From NCBI RefSeq assembly GCF_001425785.1, contig NZ_LMDI01000056.1, forward strand, positions 1,777 through 65,776: a DNA stretch of 64,000 nucleotides, given 5' to 3'. Made by a program: the position numbers and the translations under genes. This stretch comes from Rhizobacter sp. Root1221. GTDB lineage: Bacteria > Pseudomonadota > Gammaproteobacteria > Burkholderiales > Burkholderiaceae_C. The notes under the pieces are model-generated. The model did no database searches and was not told the DNA's origin. It saw nothing but the letters and a program-made list of their open reading frames with translations. This document shows positions 1-8,377 of the stretch, in pieces (positions within the stretch are counted from its first letter, which is position 1; each line of letters opens with the position of its first letter).

Positions 1-66
1 TTCTGGCCCGAGACCGGCGCGGCGATATGTTCCTCAATCCTGACCGGCCGCCACGAGAAGAGGTGA
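1..66 (+). CDS. C-terminal end of an unidentified gene, cut by the window edge
   Basis: The first 66 bases read as 21 codons and then TGA at 64-66. About 18 of the 21 third positions are G or C, as expected for coding DNA in this genome. The visible end of the protein is ILTGRHEKR. Too little is present to name a family, and a chance open stretch is possible. Confidence 0.35.
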   Translation, partial: FWPETGAAICSSILTGRHEKR

Positions 67-149
67 GGCAAGCAGCTTGACGGCGGATGCGACAACTACC
101 TTGACACACACCGCGCGACCAGAAAGGTAACTCGGCTGCCGGGCCGAGT

Positions 150-176
150 CCCGGCGCGGCCTCGCCAGAGAAAAAG
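150..176. repeat. copy of a short dispersed repeat with a hairpin beside it
   Basis: The segment contains GGCGCGGCCTCGCC followed by AGAGAAAAA. The same core, GGCGCGGCCTCGCC then TGAGAGAAAA, recurs at 10443-10465 inside a long palindrome. Just upstream, ACTCGGC (130-136) and GCCGAGT (143-149) form a 7-bp hairpin. The rest of 67-244 holds nothing else I can identify. Two copies in one window suggest a genome-wide intergenic repeat, but a genome-wide search would be needed to define it. Confidence 0.45.
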
Positions 177-244
177 CACAACCCGAAGCGCACAACGGAC
201 CCGGGTGGGTTCGCAGGCGGGTTGGCAGGGACGACGTCCCCTGC

Positions 245-1021
245 TCAGTGGCTGTGCAACGACCCCACGATCATCATCGTGATGGCCAGCCCGCCGGCCA
301 GCCACCCGATCTGGGCGAGCGTCTCCCGGATGGGCAGGCGGTGCTGCAGTTGCGGGATCAGGTCGGCCACGGCCACGTAGACGAAGCTGCTGGACGCGAT
401 GACGAGCATGTACGGGAACAACTGCTCCCACGGCCCCACCACGAAGTAGCCCACCACCCCACCCACCACCGCGGCGAGGCCCGAGGCGGCGTTGTACACC
501 AGCGCCTTCTTGCGCGACAGGCCGGCGTTGAGCAGCACGATGTAGTCGCCTACCTCCTGCGGAATCTCGTGCGCGATGATGGCGGCCGACGTGACGATGC
601 CCAATTGCGTGTCGGTCAGGAACGCCGCGGCAATGATGATGCCGTCGCAGAAGTTGTGGATGCTGTCGCCCACCAGCACGCTCCAACCGCCCCGGCCCGC
701 CTGCTGGCGGTCGAATCCGTGGTGGTGGTGGTGGTGGTCGCTTTCGTGGTGGTGGCCGTGGCGGTACAGCTCGGCCTTCTCCAGCAGGAAAAAGAACAAC
801 AGCCCCGCCAGCAGCGTCAGGAACAGCGAGTGCGGCGGGGCCTTGCTCTCGAACGCCTCCGGCAGCACGTGCAGCAGCGCCGTGCCCAGCAGCACGCCGG
901 TGGACAGGCTGACCAGGTGGTGCACCACCTTCGACAGCACGGCCACGGTCAAGCTCGCCGCAATCACGACCGACAGCAACCCACCCAGGAAGGTGGCCGC
1001 CACGATGTACAGGAGTGTCAT
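245..1021 (-). CDS. ZIP family divalent metal transporter
   Basis: This 258-residue inner-membrane protein belongs to the ZIP family, which carries zinc and related divalent metals into the cytoplasm. Eight hydrophobic segments can be traced. A histidine-rich cytoplasmic loop (HGHHHESDHHHHHHGF) lies between the third and fourth. The metal-path signatures follow: HNFCDGIII in TM4 and HEIPQEVGD in TM5. The start is placed at the ATG at 1021, which begins MTLLYIV and leads directly into TM1; an upstream in-frame ATG would add twelve polar residues. The gene is separated from the dienelactone hydrolase gene behind it by a strong terminator. Zinc, iron or manganese cannot be told apart from sequence alone. 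Confidence 0.9.
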   Translation of the reverse strand: MTLLYIVAATFLGGLLSVVIAASLTVAVLSKVVHHLVSLSTGVLLGTALLHVLPEAFESKAPPHSLFLTLLAGLLFFFLLEKAELYRHGHHHESDHHHHHHGFDRQQAGRGGWSVLVGDSIHNFCDGIIIAAAFLTDTQLGIVTSAAIIAHEIPQEVGDYIVLLNAGLSRKKALVYNAASGLAAVVGGVVGYFVVGPWEQLFPYMLVIASSSFVYVAVADLIPQLQHRLPIRETLAQIGWLAGGLAITMMIVGSLHSH

Positions 1022-1054
1022 TCGAATCGACTCGTCGTCACACAAACACAAACG

Positions 1055-1080
1055 CAAAAAAGCCGCGCGGTGCGCGGCTT
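1055..1080 (-). terminator. intrinsic terminator behind the dienelactone hydrolase gene
   Basis: On the minus strand AAGCCGCGC, loop ACC, GCGCGGCTT form a perfect 9-bp GC-rich hairpin followed by a run of six T (counting the last stem bases). It lies between the leftward hydrolase gene and the ZIP gene, so the ZIP gene is probably transcribed separately. The rest of 1081-1186 holds only GC-rich dyads and no gene. Confidence 0.8.
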
Positions 1081-1186
1081 CTCACAAGGAAACGCCGGGC
1101 CGCCCCAAGTTTCCTTGGCACCCCCACGGGGGGCGGGCTGGGCGCAGCCCGGCCCTGGGGGCCCTCAGAACCAGCTGGGCCGGCCG

Positions 1187-2059
1187 TCAAGCCACCCCAT
1201 TCGCCTTGAACCAGGCCACTGCCCGCTTCCAGCCGTCTTCGGCCGCTTCCTTGCGGTAGCTGGGCCGGTAGTCGGCGTTGAAAGCATGCGGGGTGTCGGG
1301 GTACACGACGAACTCGGATCGTTTCGCCGCCGCACTGCCCGAGGCCAGGACAGCCTTCATCTTATCAATCGTGTCAAGCGGGATGCCGGCATCGGCCCCG
1401 CCGTACAGGCCCAGCACCGGTCCGGACAGCTTGGCCGCGACGTCGACCGGCTGTTTCGGCGTCAGCGGCGAGGCCGCGCCCACGAGCCGCCCGTACCACG
1501 CGACCGTGGCCTTCACGCCCGGGTTGTGGGCGGCGTAGAGCCAGGCCTGGCGCCCGCCCCAGCAGAACCCGGTGACACCGAGCCGCGCCGTGTCGCCGCC
1601 GTTGGCCTTGGCCCAGGCCACCGTGGCGTCGAGGTCACCGAGCACCTGCTCGTCGGGCACCTTCGAGACCACCTCGCTCATCAGCTTGGTGATGTCGCTG
1701 TAGGCCTTGGCGTCACCCTGGCGCACGAACAGCTCCGGCGCGATGGCGAGGTAACCGAGCTTGGCGAAGCGCCGGGCCACGTCGGCGATGTGTTCGTGCA
1801 CACCGAAGATTTCGGACAGCACGAGGATGACCGGCAGCCCGGTCTTGCCGGCGGGCGCGGCGCGGTAGCCGGGGATGTGCGACCCACCCACGGGGATCTT
1901 GATCTCGCCGGCCGTGAGGCCCGCGGTGTCGGTGGTGATGGTTTGTGCGCTCACCGGCAGCACGGCGGCGGCAAAGCCGGAACCCACCGCGGTTTGCACG
2001 AAGCCGCGCCGCGTGAAGTCGCGGGTCGGGGTGAGGCTGTCGAGGTCAGAGCGGAGCAT
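1187..2059 (-). CDS. Tat-exported dienelactone hydrolase family protein
   Basis: This 290-residue alpha/beta hydrolase belongs to the dienelactone hydrolase family. The nucleophile elbow GFCWGG carries cysteine in place of serine, as is typical. Candidate triad partners are the aspartate in YGGADAGIP and the histidine in DTPHAFN. The N-terminus has a twin-arginine signal (TRRGFVQTAV, then a hydrophobic stretch ending VSAQ), so the folded enzyme is probably exported to the periplasm. The start at 2059 (MLRSDLDSL) follows an AGGAG ribosome site. Upstream in-frame codons encode arginine-rich sequence and were rejected. Its natural substrate is unknown: many relatives are annotated as carboxymethylenebutenolidase without proof. 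Confidence 0.85.
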   Translation of the reverse strand: MLRSDLDSLTPTRDFTRRGFVQTAVGSGFAAAVLPVSAQTITTDTAGLTAGEIKIPVGGSHIPGYRAAPAGKTGLPVILVLSEIFGVHEHIADVARRFAKLGYLAIAPELFVRQGDAKAYSDITKLMSEVVSKVPDEQVLGDLDATVAWAKANGGDTARLGVTGFCWGGRQAWLYAAHNPGVKATVAWYGRLVGAASPLTPKQPVDVAAKLSGPVLGLYGGADAGIPLDTIDKMKAVLASGSAAAKRSEFVVYPDTPHAFNADYRPSYRKEAAEDGWKRAVAWFKANGVA

Positions 2060-2172
2060 GGTCGTCGATCTCCTGGTCACGAAGGGGGGCCGGTGAGCCA
2101 CGCATTCTAGGAACGATCGCAATAACCTGTCGCCGTGACCCCGATGCCGGGTGGGCTGCCACAAAAAGACGG

Positions 2173-2178
2173 GACAAT
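2173..2178 (+). promoter_or_regulatory. -10-like hexamer 7 nt before the ppx start
   Basis: GACAAT is followed by seven bases and then the ATG at 2186. A start site 6-7 bases downstream would put the first transcribed base on the start codon. There is no convincing -35 and no ribosome site. It is one of a series of similarly placed hexamers in this window. Confidence 0.4.
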
Positions 2179-2185
2179 CGGCCGC

Positions 2186-3703
2186 ATGAGTTCATCGCGC
2201 GCCCACGCACCCCCCACCGACCTTGCCGCCATCGACATCGGCTCCAACAGCTTCCGCCTCGAGATCGGCCAGATTTCCCCGGGCCGCTACAAGCGTGTCG
2301 ACTACCTGAAGGAAACCGTGCGCCTCGGCGCCGGCCTCGACGCCGACGGCATGCTGACGGAAGACGCCGTCGAACGCGGCCTCGCCTGCCTCGCCCGCTT
2401 CACCCAGCGCCTGGCCGGCCTGCCGAAGGGCCAGGTGCGCGCCGTGGCCACGCAGACGCTGCGCGAAGCGCGCAACCGCGACCTGTTCCTCGCCCGCGCC
2501 CAGACGGTGCTGGGGCACCCCATCGAAGTGATCTCCGGCCGCGAGGAAGCGCGGCTCATCTATGCCGGCGTGGCCCGCCTGCAGCCGTCCTCCCAGCATC
2601 GCCTCGTGATCGACATCGGCGGCCGGTCCACCGAGATGATCCTGGGCCACGGCCGCACGCCGCTGCGCGCCGAGTCGTTCCAGGTGGGCAGCGTCAGCCT
2701 GTCGATGCGCTTCTTCCCCGACGGCCGGTTCTCGGAACAAGCCTTCCGCAATGCCCAGGTGGCGGCGGGCGCCGAGTTCGAAGAAGCCCTCGGGCCGTTC
2801 GCGCGCAAGCATTGGCACGAGTCGCTCGGGTCGTCCGGCACGGCCGGGGCCGTGTCGCAGCTGCTGCTGGCCAGCGGCATCACCGACGGCGCCATCACAC
2901 CTGACGGGCTGCGCTGGTGCATGGCCCAGTGCCTGAAGGCTGGCCGGGCCGACCGCCTGTCGCTGCCCGGCCTCAAGGACGATCGCCGGGCCGTGCTCGG
3001 CGGCGGCCTCGCCATCCTCTACACGCTCGCCACCCACTTCGGCATCGACGCGCTGCAGCCCGCCAAGGGGGCCCTGCGCCAAGGCGTGATCTTCGACCTC
3101 GACGAACAACGTGCCGCCAGCGCGGGCCGGTCCACCGGCGCAGCCGGCCACGACATGCGCGACGCCTCGGTGCGCGACCTGCAGCAGCGCTTCGAGGTGG
3201 ACACCGCCCAGGCGAAACGGGTCGAGGCCGTGGCGGCAGCGCTGTACACCCCGCTGGCCGGGACCGATCCCGACCCGCACCGCCACCTGGGGTGGGCCTG
3301 CGCACTGCACGAAATCGGCATGATGGTGTCGCACCATGACCACCACCGCCACAGCGCCTACCTGCTGAGCCACGTGGACGCGGCGGGGTTCTCGCAATCG
3401 CAGCAACGGCGCCTGGCCGAGCTGGTGCTCGCCCAGCGGGGCGGGCTGCGCAAGGTGGAGCAGCAACTCGCCGACCCCGGCTTTGCGCTGCAGGTGCTGT
3501 GCCTGCGGCTGGCCATCATCCACTGCCACGCACGCCAGCCCGTGCCGGCCGGCACCACCTCGCTGAAGCTGAAGGACAACGTGGCCGTGCTGAGCGTGCC
3601 CGGCGACTGGGCCGACAGCCACCCGCGCACGCTCTACCTGCTGAACGAGGAAGTGGGCGTGTGGGACAAGAGCGGCGTGACGCGGCTGCAGGTGCGCAGC
3701 TGA
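2186..3703 (+). CDS. ppx: exopolyphosphatase (Ppx/GppA family)
   Basis: This 505-residue enzyme hydrolyses terminal phosphates of inorganic polyphosphate, and family members also act on pppGpp. The N-terminal actin-like fold shows the phosphate-1 motif AAIDIGSNSFRLEIG, the acidic GREEARLIYAGV region and phosphate-2 VIDIGGRSTEMI. The C-terminal third is the HD-like helical domain (LGWACALHEIGMMVSHHDHH). The length matches bacterial Ppx (about 500 residues) better than short GppA forms. The start is the ATG at 2186 (MSSSRAH); upstream codons are not conserved-looking. The gene runs divergently from the hydrolase gene and sits about 2.6 kb from ppk, so synthesis and breakdown of polyphosphate are encoded close together. 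Confidence 0.9.
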   Translation: MSSSRAHAPPTDLAAIDIGSNSFRLEIGQISPGRYKRVDYLKETVRLGAGLDADGMLTEDAVERGLACLARFTQRLAGLPKGQVRAVATQTLREARNRDLFLARAQTVLGHPIEVISGREEARLIYAGVARLQPSSQHRLVIDIGGRSTEMILGHGRTPLRAESFQVGSVSLSMRFFPDGRFSEQAFRNAQVAAGAEFEEALGPFARKHWHESLGSSGTAGAVSQLLLASGITDGAITPDGLRWCMAQCLKAGRADRLSLPGLKDDRRAVLGGGLAILYTLATHFGIDALQPAKGALRQGVIFDLDEQRAASAGRSTGAAGHDMRDASVRDLQQRFEVDTAQAKRVEAVAAALYTPLAGTDPDPHRHLGWACALHEIGMMVSHHDHHRHSAYLLSHVDAAGFSQSQQRRLAELVLAQRGGLRKVEQQLADPGFALQVLCLRLAIIHCHARQPVPAGTTSLKLKDNVAVLSVPGDWADSHPRTLYLLNEEVGVWDKSGVTRLQVRS

Positions 3704-3707
3704 GACG

Positions 3708-4142
3708 TCACTGTGTGGCGCAGCTGAGCCACACATCCACCCGGCTGCGCAGGTCGGCGGCCAGCCGGCCGCGGGGTGCTTCGCGCCGGTAGGTGCCGGC
3801 CGTGGCGTTCAGCCGGGCCGCCGCAGCCACGGCGGCGAGGTTGCCCGAGGGGAACACGGCGATGTAGGTGTCCACGCCCAGGTCGGCCGGCAAGGCGCTG
3901 ACGTACGACACCGGCAGCCCGAACACCTGCACGGGCACGGGCAACACGAAGTCGCCCTCGAGTTTCCCAGGCTTGGCCCCGAGCGCGGCAAGCGCCTTCA
4001 CGACGGACCTGGCCTTGCCGTTGGGCACTTCGCACGAGAGCGCCTGGACGACCAGGGCCTCGGCCTTCCTGGTGTCGGCGGCATGGCCGCCGGAAGCCAG
4101 CGTGGCGAGCATCGCCAGCAGCGGCAGGTGCCGTCGGCTCAT
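3708..4142 (-). CDS. small exported protein of unknown function
   Basis: A 144-residue protein with a clear signal peptide (MSRRHLPLLAML, cut near GGHAAD). The mature part starts with a short alpha-helical region containing one cysteine (SCEVPNGKA), followed by a beta-rich stretch. A second cysteine lies four residues from the C-terminus (LSCATQ), so one periplasmic disulfide is possible. A GAGGAGGG ribosome site precedes the ATG at 4142. The gene is convergent with ppx, with only four bases between the stop codons. I do not recognise a named family, and no function is assigned. Confidence 0.7.
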   Translation of the reverse strand: MSRRHLPLLAMLATLASGGHAADTRKAEALVVQALSCEVPNGKARSVVKALAALGAKPGKLEGDFVLPVPVQVFGLPVSYVSALPADLGVDTYIAVFPSGNLAAVAAAARLNATAGTYRREAPRGRLAADLRSRVDVWLSCATQ

Positions 4143-4254
4143 GGGGGACCCTCCTCGTGCGACCAGACACCCCCGACTGTGGGACACAGTGCGCTGCCCG
4201 ACCATCCCATGAGTTTGGGGTCCGTGAGGCATGATGGGCACCAGGAGACCCCTC

Positions 4255-4860
4255 ATGACCATCACCATCGGCCTTCACGTGTTCGACCAGGTCGAGGTGC
4301 TCGACTTCGCCGGCCCGTTCGAGGTCTTCACCACCGCAGCCCGTGTGCACCGCCGCACCCACGACGAGGACCTGTTCGCGGTGTGCACCATCGCCCGCAG
4401 CACCACGGCGGTGCGCGCCCGCGCCGGCCTGCTCGTGCAACCCGATGCGACGTTCGCCGACCACCCGCCGCTCGACGTGCTGCTGGTGCCGGGCGGCGTG
4501 GTCACCCATGAACTGGCACAGCCCGACACCCTCGGCTGGATCACCCGCACCGCTGCCGCCGTGCCGCTGGTGGCGTCCATCTGCACCGGCGCGTTCTTGT
4601 TGGCGAAGGCTGGCGTGCTCGACGGCAAGGCCGTGACCACCCACTGGGAAGACATCGACGACCTGAAGGCGATGTTCCCCGGCCTCGACGTGCGCACCGG
4701 GCAACGCTGGGTGGATGAAGGCGCCGTGGTCACGTCCGCCGGCATCTCGGCCGGCATCGACATGAGCCTGCACCTCGTGGAGCGCCTGGCCGGACGCGCG
4801 CTTGCGGAGCGCACGGCGCGGCAGATGGAATTCGACTGGACCGAAAACCCGCGCGCCTGA
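4255..4860 (+). CDS. DJ-1/PfpI family protein, isonitrile hydratase-like
   Basis: This 201-residue protein of the DJ-1/PfpI class I amidotransferase-like superfamily has the nucleophile elbow SICTGAFLLA with its cysteine and the upstream GPFEVFTTA and LLVPGG segments. The TTHWEDIDDL and SAGISAGIDMSLHLVE motifs resemble InhA isonitrile hydratase and the sensor domain of GlxA-type AraC regulators. No DNA-binding domain follows, so it is a stand-alone enzyme. The start at 4255 follows AGGAG by seven bases. The substrate is uncertain: isonitrile hydratase is the nearest named activity, and glyoxalase III-type chemistry is the other option. Confidence 0.8.
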   Translation: MTITIGLHVFDQVEVLDFAGPFEVFTTAARVHRRTHDEDLFAVCTIARSTTAVRARAGLLVQPDATFADHPPLDVLLVPGGVVTHELAQPDTLGWITRTAAAVPLVASICTGAFLLAKAGVLDGKAVTTHWEDIDDLKAMFPGLDVRTGQRWVDEGAVVTSAGISAGIDMSLHLVERLAGRALAERTARQMEFDWTENPRA

Positions 4861-4870
4861 GCGCTTCTCG

Positions 4871-5755
4871 CTAGGGTTGAAGCGACGACCCCGGCAACGG
4901 TGTGGCGCGCATCAGCCCTTCCTGCGCCACCGACGCGATCAAGCGCCCGTCCTGCGTGAAGATGCTGCCACGGCAGAAGCCGCGGGCGTTGCCGGCAAAC
5001 GGGGAGTCGGTGGTGTAGAGCATCCACTCGTCCATGCGGAACGGCTCGTGGAACCACATCGCGTGGTCCAGGCTCACCACCTGCAGGTTGCCCTTCATGA
5101 AACTCATGCCGTGGGGCATCAGGGCCGAACGCAGCAGCCCGAAGTCGGACGAGTACGCGAGCATGGCCTGGTGCAGCACCGGGTCGTCGGGCAGGCGGTC
5201 CACCGCACGGAACCAGGCGTCGTTGCGCGGCGGGGCCACGGGTGGATCGAACGGGTCGAGCGGCACCACCTGGCGGATCTCGATGGCGGTCTCGGCGTGC
5301 AACACCGCCCGCAACCGCTCGGGCAGCTTGTGGATGTGCTGGCGGCGCAGCTCGAGGTCGCTGGTCAACCCCTCGGGGCCGGGCACCTGCGGCATGCCGG
5401 CGCGGTGCGACGGGCCGTCCTCCGGCACGTGGAACGACGCGGCGAAGTTGAAAATGGGCTGGCCGTGCTGGATGGCCACCACGCGGCGCGTGGTGAAGCT
5501 GCCACCGTCGCGGATGCGGTCCACGTCGTAGACGATGCGGGCGTGTTTGTCGCCGGGGCGCAGGAAGTAGGCGTGCAGTGAGTGGACGGTGCGGCTGCCC
5601 TCGACCGTCAGCGCCGCGGCCATCAGGGCCTGGCCGAGCACCTGGCCGCCGAACACACGCGGGCTGCCGATGTCGCCACTGATGCCTCGGAACAGGTTCT
5701 GCTCGAGCTGCTCGACCTGCAGCAGCCCGATCAGCTCTTGGACTTGGGGATTCAT
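4871..5755 (-). CDS. tesB: acyl-CoA thioesterase II
   Basis: This 294-residue cytoplasmic enzyme hydrolyses acyl-CoA thioesters to free fatty acids and CoA. It has the double hot-dog layout of TesB: an N-terminal half with VFGGQVLGQALMAA and SLHAYFLRPGD, and a C-terminal half with SLDHAMWFHEPFRMDEW, which contains the conserved active-site aspartate. The length is close to E. coli TesB (286). The start at 5755 (MNPQVQEL) is chosen because upstream in-frame sequence is cysteine- and arginine-rich and unlike the family. It is convergent with the DJ-1-like gene with a ten-base gap. Confidence 0.92.
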   Translation of the reverse strand: MNPQVQELIGLLQVEQLEQNLFRGISGDIGSPRVFGGQVLGQALMAAALTVEGSRTVHSLHAYFLRPGDKHARIVYDVDRIRDGGSFTTRRVVAIQHGQPIFNFAASFHVPEDGPSHRAGMPQVPGPEGLTSDLELRRQHIHKLPERLRAVLHAETAIEIRQVVPLDPFDPPVAPPRNDAWFRAVDRLPDDPVLHQAMLAYSSDFGLLRSALMPHGMSFMKGNLQVVSLDHAMWFHEPFRMDEWMLYTTDSPFAGNARGFCRGSIFTQDGRLIASVAQEGLMRATPLPGSSLQP

Positions 5756-5879
5756 GCCGGAATGATCGCACGGGGCCCCCCGGCACGTGCCGTCACCTCG
5801 GCGACAGGCGGGCGGCCAGAAGGTCGACAAGGCACGCTATCCGCGCCGTGATTGGCGGCCCTGCGCCGCGCGGGACGGA

Positions 5880-6341
5880 TCAGAGCAGGTCGGGCGCCTG
5901 CACCGCCTGCACGACCACCTGCGACACCCCCTCGCGCATGCGCTGGCGCAACCACCACACGCCGCCTTTTTTCATGACCCAGGTCTGGTGCACCTCGCCG
6001 AGCAGCAAGGCGGCCACCTGGCCCAGCGTAGGCTGGTGGCCGATGACCAGCACCGGCTCGCTGGCGTCGGGCCAGCGCACGGCGCTGAGCAGCGCCACCG
6101 GCGACGCCTCGGGCGCCAGGGCCTGCACGGTCTTGAAGTGGCGGTCGAGCGCCTTGGCGGTCTGCTGCGTGCGCGCGGCCGGGCTCACCATGATGCGGGT
6201 GGAGTGCGCCATGCGCTGGTTCAGCCACTCGGCCATGCGCTGGGCCTGGCGCTCGCCCTTCGTGGTGAGCGTGCGGTCGAGGTCGGACTGGCCTTCCTTG
6301 ATCACGTGGGCTTCGGCATGGCGCCAGAGGATCAGGTCCAT
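5880..6341 (-). CDS. sixA: SixA-type phosphohistidine phosphatase
   Basis: This 153-residue histidine phosphatase has the RHG-type signature near the N-terminus (LILWRHAEAH) and a second histidine in VLVIGHQPTLGQ. It is close in size to E. coli SixA (161), which removes phosphate from phosphohistidine on phosphotransfer proteins. The start codon overlaps the ppk stop codon by one base (TGATG), so it is the last gene of a translationally coupled operon. Its place after a kinase that works through a phosphohistidine intermediate is suggestive, but no direct link between SixA and Ppk is established. Confidence 0.85.
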   Translation of the reverse strand: MDLILWRHAEAHVIKEGQSDLDRTLTTKGERQAQRMAEWLNQRMAHSTRIMVSPAARTQQTAKALDRHFKTVQALAPEASPVALLSAVRWPDASEPVLVIGHQPTLGQVAALLLGEVHQTWVMKKGGVWWLRQRMREGVSQVVVQAVQAPDLL

Positions 6342-8377
6342 CACACGCTCCCGGAGTGTTTCGCCATCAGCGCCTGCTGGGCGCTCGGGCCATCGGTGCC
6401 CAGGCGGAGGTAGCTGCCGTCGACCTGGAGTTCCCAGGCATCCTTCAGGTCGTGCAGGTACGGCACGAGGCATTCGTCGATCACGCGCTGGCGCAGTTTC
6501 GCATCCCGCACCGGCCAGGCCACCTCGATGCGACGGAACATGTTGCGGCCCATCCAGTCGGCACTGGACAGCAGCAGCGTCTCGTCCTCGTCGGTGTCGC
6601 CCCAGCGGAAGTACAGCACGCGCGAATGTTCGAGCAGCCGCCCCACCACCGAGATCACGCGAATGCCCGGGATGGGCGGCAGCATGCAGGCCCCGCGGAC
6701 GATCAGGTCGATGTGGGCGCCGGCCTGGGCTGCCATCACCAGGGCCTGCATGATGGGCACGTCGGTCAGTGCGTTGACCTTCGCGACAATGCGCGCCGGC
6801 TTGCCCGCGCGGGCCGCCTGCGTGACGCTGTCGATGTGGCGCACCACCTGGCGGTGCAGCGTGAACGGGGCCTGCAGCAGCTGGCGCAGCGGGCGTGTCT
6901 TGCCCAGGCTCGCGAGCTGCTGGAACACGGCATCGGCGTCGGACGTGAGGTCGGCATCGGCCGTCAGGTAACCCACGTCGGTGTAGAGCCGAGCGGTCTT
7001 CGGGTTGTAGTTGCCGGTGGACAGGTGCCCGTAGCGGCGCAGCCGCGTGCCTTCCCGGCGGGTGACCAGCAGCAGCTTCGCGTGGGTCTTCAGGCCCACG
7101 ATGCCGTACACCACCTGCGCGCCCACCGCCTCCAGGCGCTCGGCCCAGTTGATGTTGGCCTCCTCGTCGAAGCGGGCCTTCAATTCCACCACCGCCATCA
7201 CTTCCTTGCCGCGCCGGGCCGCCTCGATCAGCAGGTCCATCAGCGGCGACTCGCTGCCGGTGCGGTAGATCGTCTGCTTGATGGCCAGCACGTCGGGGTC
7301 GTGCACCGCTTCGCGCAGGAACTGCACCACCGGCTCGAAAGAGTCGAACGGGTGGTGCATCAGCACGTCGCGGTCACGCAGCTGCTCGAAGAAGGACTCA
7401 TCGCGCGACAGCCCTTCGGGCCACGGCGCGTCGTGCGGCGGGAAACGCAGCTCGGGGGCGTCGGCGCCGTCGATCAGGGCGTTCAGGCGCACGAGGTTCA
7501 CCGGGCCGTTCACGAGGTACAGGGCGGCCGGCGGCAACGCGAACTGCACGAGCAGGAACTGCGAGAGCTCGGGCGGGCAGGTGTTGACCACCTCGAGGCG
7601 GATGGCCTGGCCGAAGTGCCGCGTGGTCAAGCCCGAGCGGAGCGCCTGGCGCAGGTTCGTCACGTCCTGCTCGTCCACTTCCAGGTCCGAATCGCGGGTG
7701 AGGCGGAACTGCGAAAACGCCTCCACCTCCCGGCCCGGGAACAGTTCCTCCAGGTGGGCACGGATCACACTCGTCAACAACACGAACACCTGGTGGCCGC
7801 CCGAGATCTCGTCGGGCAACCGGATGACCCGCGGCAGCACCCGCGGCACCTTGACGATGGCAATGATGTTCTCGCGCCCGAACGCGTCCTTGCCGCCCAG
7901 GCGCACGATGAAGTTCAGCGACTTGTTGGCCACCTGCGGGAACGGGTGCGACGGGTCGAGCCCCACCGGCACCAGCAGGGGCCGCACCTGGCGCTGGAAG
8001 AACTGGTTCACCCACTGGCGCTGCGCCTCGTTGCGCTCGCCGTGGTTCAGGATGCGGATGTGGTGGCGTTGCAGCGCCGGCATCACTTCCTCGTTGAACG
8101 CGCGGTACTGGTCGTCGATCAGCGCATGGGCGTCGGCGGCCACCGCCTCCAGGTCGCGGTTCGACACGCCGGCACCCGGCAGGCGTGCCGCCTCGATGTA
8201 GTCGGCGAACCGCACCTCGAAGAACTCGTCCATGTTCGACGAGACGATGCAGATGTAGCGGAGCCGCTCGAGCAGCGGCACGTCGGGCCGGCGGGCCTGG
8301 GCCAGAACGCGCCGGTTGAAATTGAGGATGGCGCTTTCGCGGTTCAGCAGGCCGAGCAGCGGGGGGGCATCGTTCAT
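6341..8377 (-). CDS. ppk: polyphosphate kinase 1
   Basis: This 678-residue enzyme polymerises the gamma-phosphate of ATP into inorganic polyphosphate. The N-terminal domain begins LNRESAILNFNRRVL and SSNMDEFFEVRFADY, as in Ppk1. The catalytic region has VELKARFDEEANI, HAKLLLV and the autophosphorylated histidine motif GHLSTGNYNPKTARLYTD. The C-terminal region has a second conserved stretch around RGACMLPPIPGIRV and SSADWMGRNMFRRIEV. The start is put at the ATG at 8377, whose A is shared with the glycosyltransferase TGA (TGATG); a GTG one codon earlier is the alternative. A Pho-box-like site lies immediately upstream, inside the previous gene. Confidence 0.95.
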   Translation of the reverse strand: MNDAPPLLGLLNRESAILNFNRRVLAQARRPDVPLLERLRYICIVSSNMDEFFEVRFADYIEAARLPGAGVSNRDLEAVAADAHALIDDQYRAFNEEVMPALQRHHIRILNHGERNEAQRQWVNQFFQRQVRPLLVPVGLDPSHPFPQVANKSLNFIVRLGGKDAFGRENIIAIVKVPRVLPRVIRLPDEISGGHQVFVLLTSVIRAHLEELFPGREVEAFSQFRLTRDSDLEVDEQDVTNLRQALRSGLTTRHFGQAIRLEVVNTCPPELSQFLLVQFALPPAALYLVNGPVNLVRLNALIDGADAPELRFPPHDAPWPEGLSRDESFFEQLRDRDVLMHHPFDSFEPVVQFLREAVHDPDVLAIKQTIYRTGSESPLMDLLIEAARRGKEVMAVVELKARFDEEANINWAERLEAVGAQVVYGIVGLKTHAKLLLVTRREGTRLRRYGHLSTGNYNPKTARLYTDVGYLTADADLTSDADAVFQQLASLGKTRPLRQLLQAPFTLHRQVVRHIDSVTQAARAGKPARIVAKVNALTDVPIMQALVMAAQAGAHIDLIVRGACMLPPIPGIRVISVVGRLLEHSRVLYFRWGDTDEDETLLLSSADWMGRNMFRRIEVAWPVRDAKLRQRVIDECLVPYLHDLKDAWELQVDGSYLRLGTDGPSAQQALMAKHSGSV

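Noticed and set aside
715..760. GTG/GGT triplet run that looks like a microsatellite
   Set aside because: It encodes the histidine-rich metal loop of the ZIP transporter, which explains the repeat.
248..2110. Long open frame on the plus strand opposite the ZIP and hydrolase genes
   Set aside because: It is the mirror of two genes with clear motifs; such frames are common in 70% GC DNA. Its product is low-complexity (many H, Q, V, R) with no domain.
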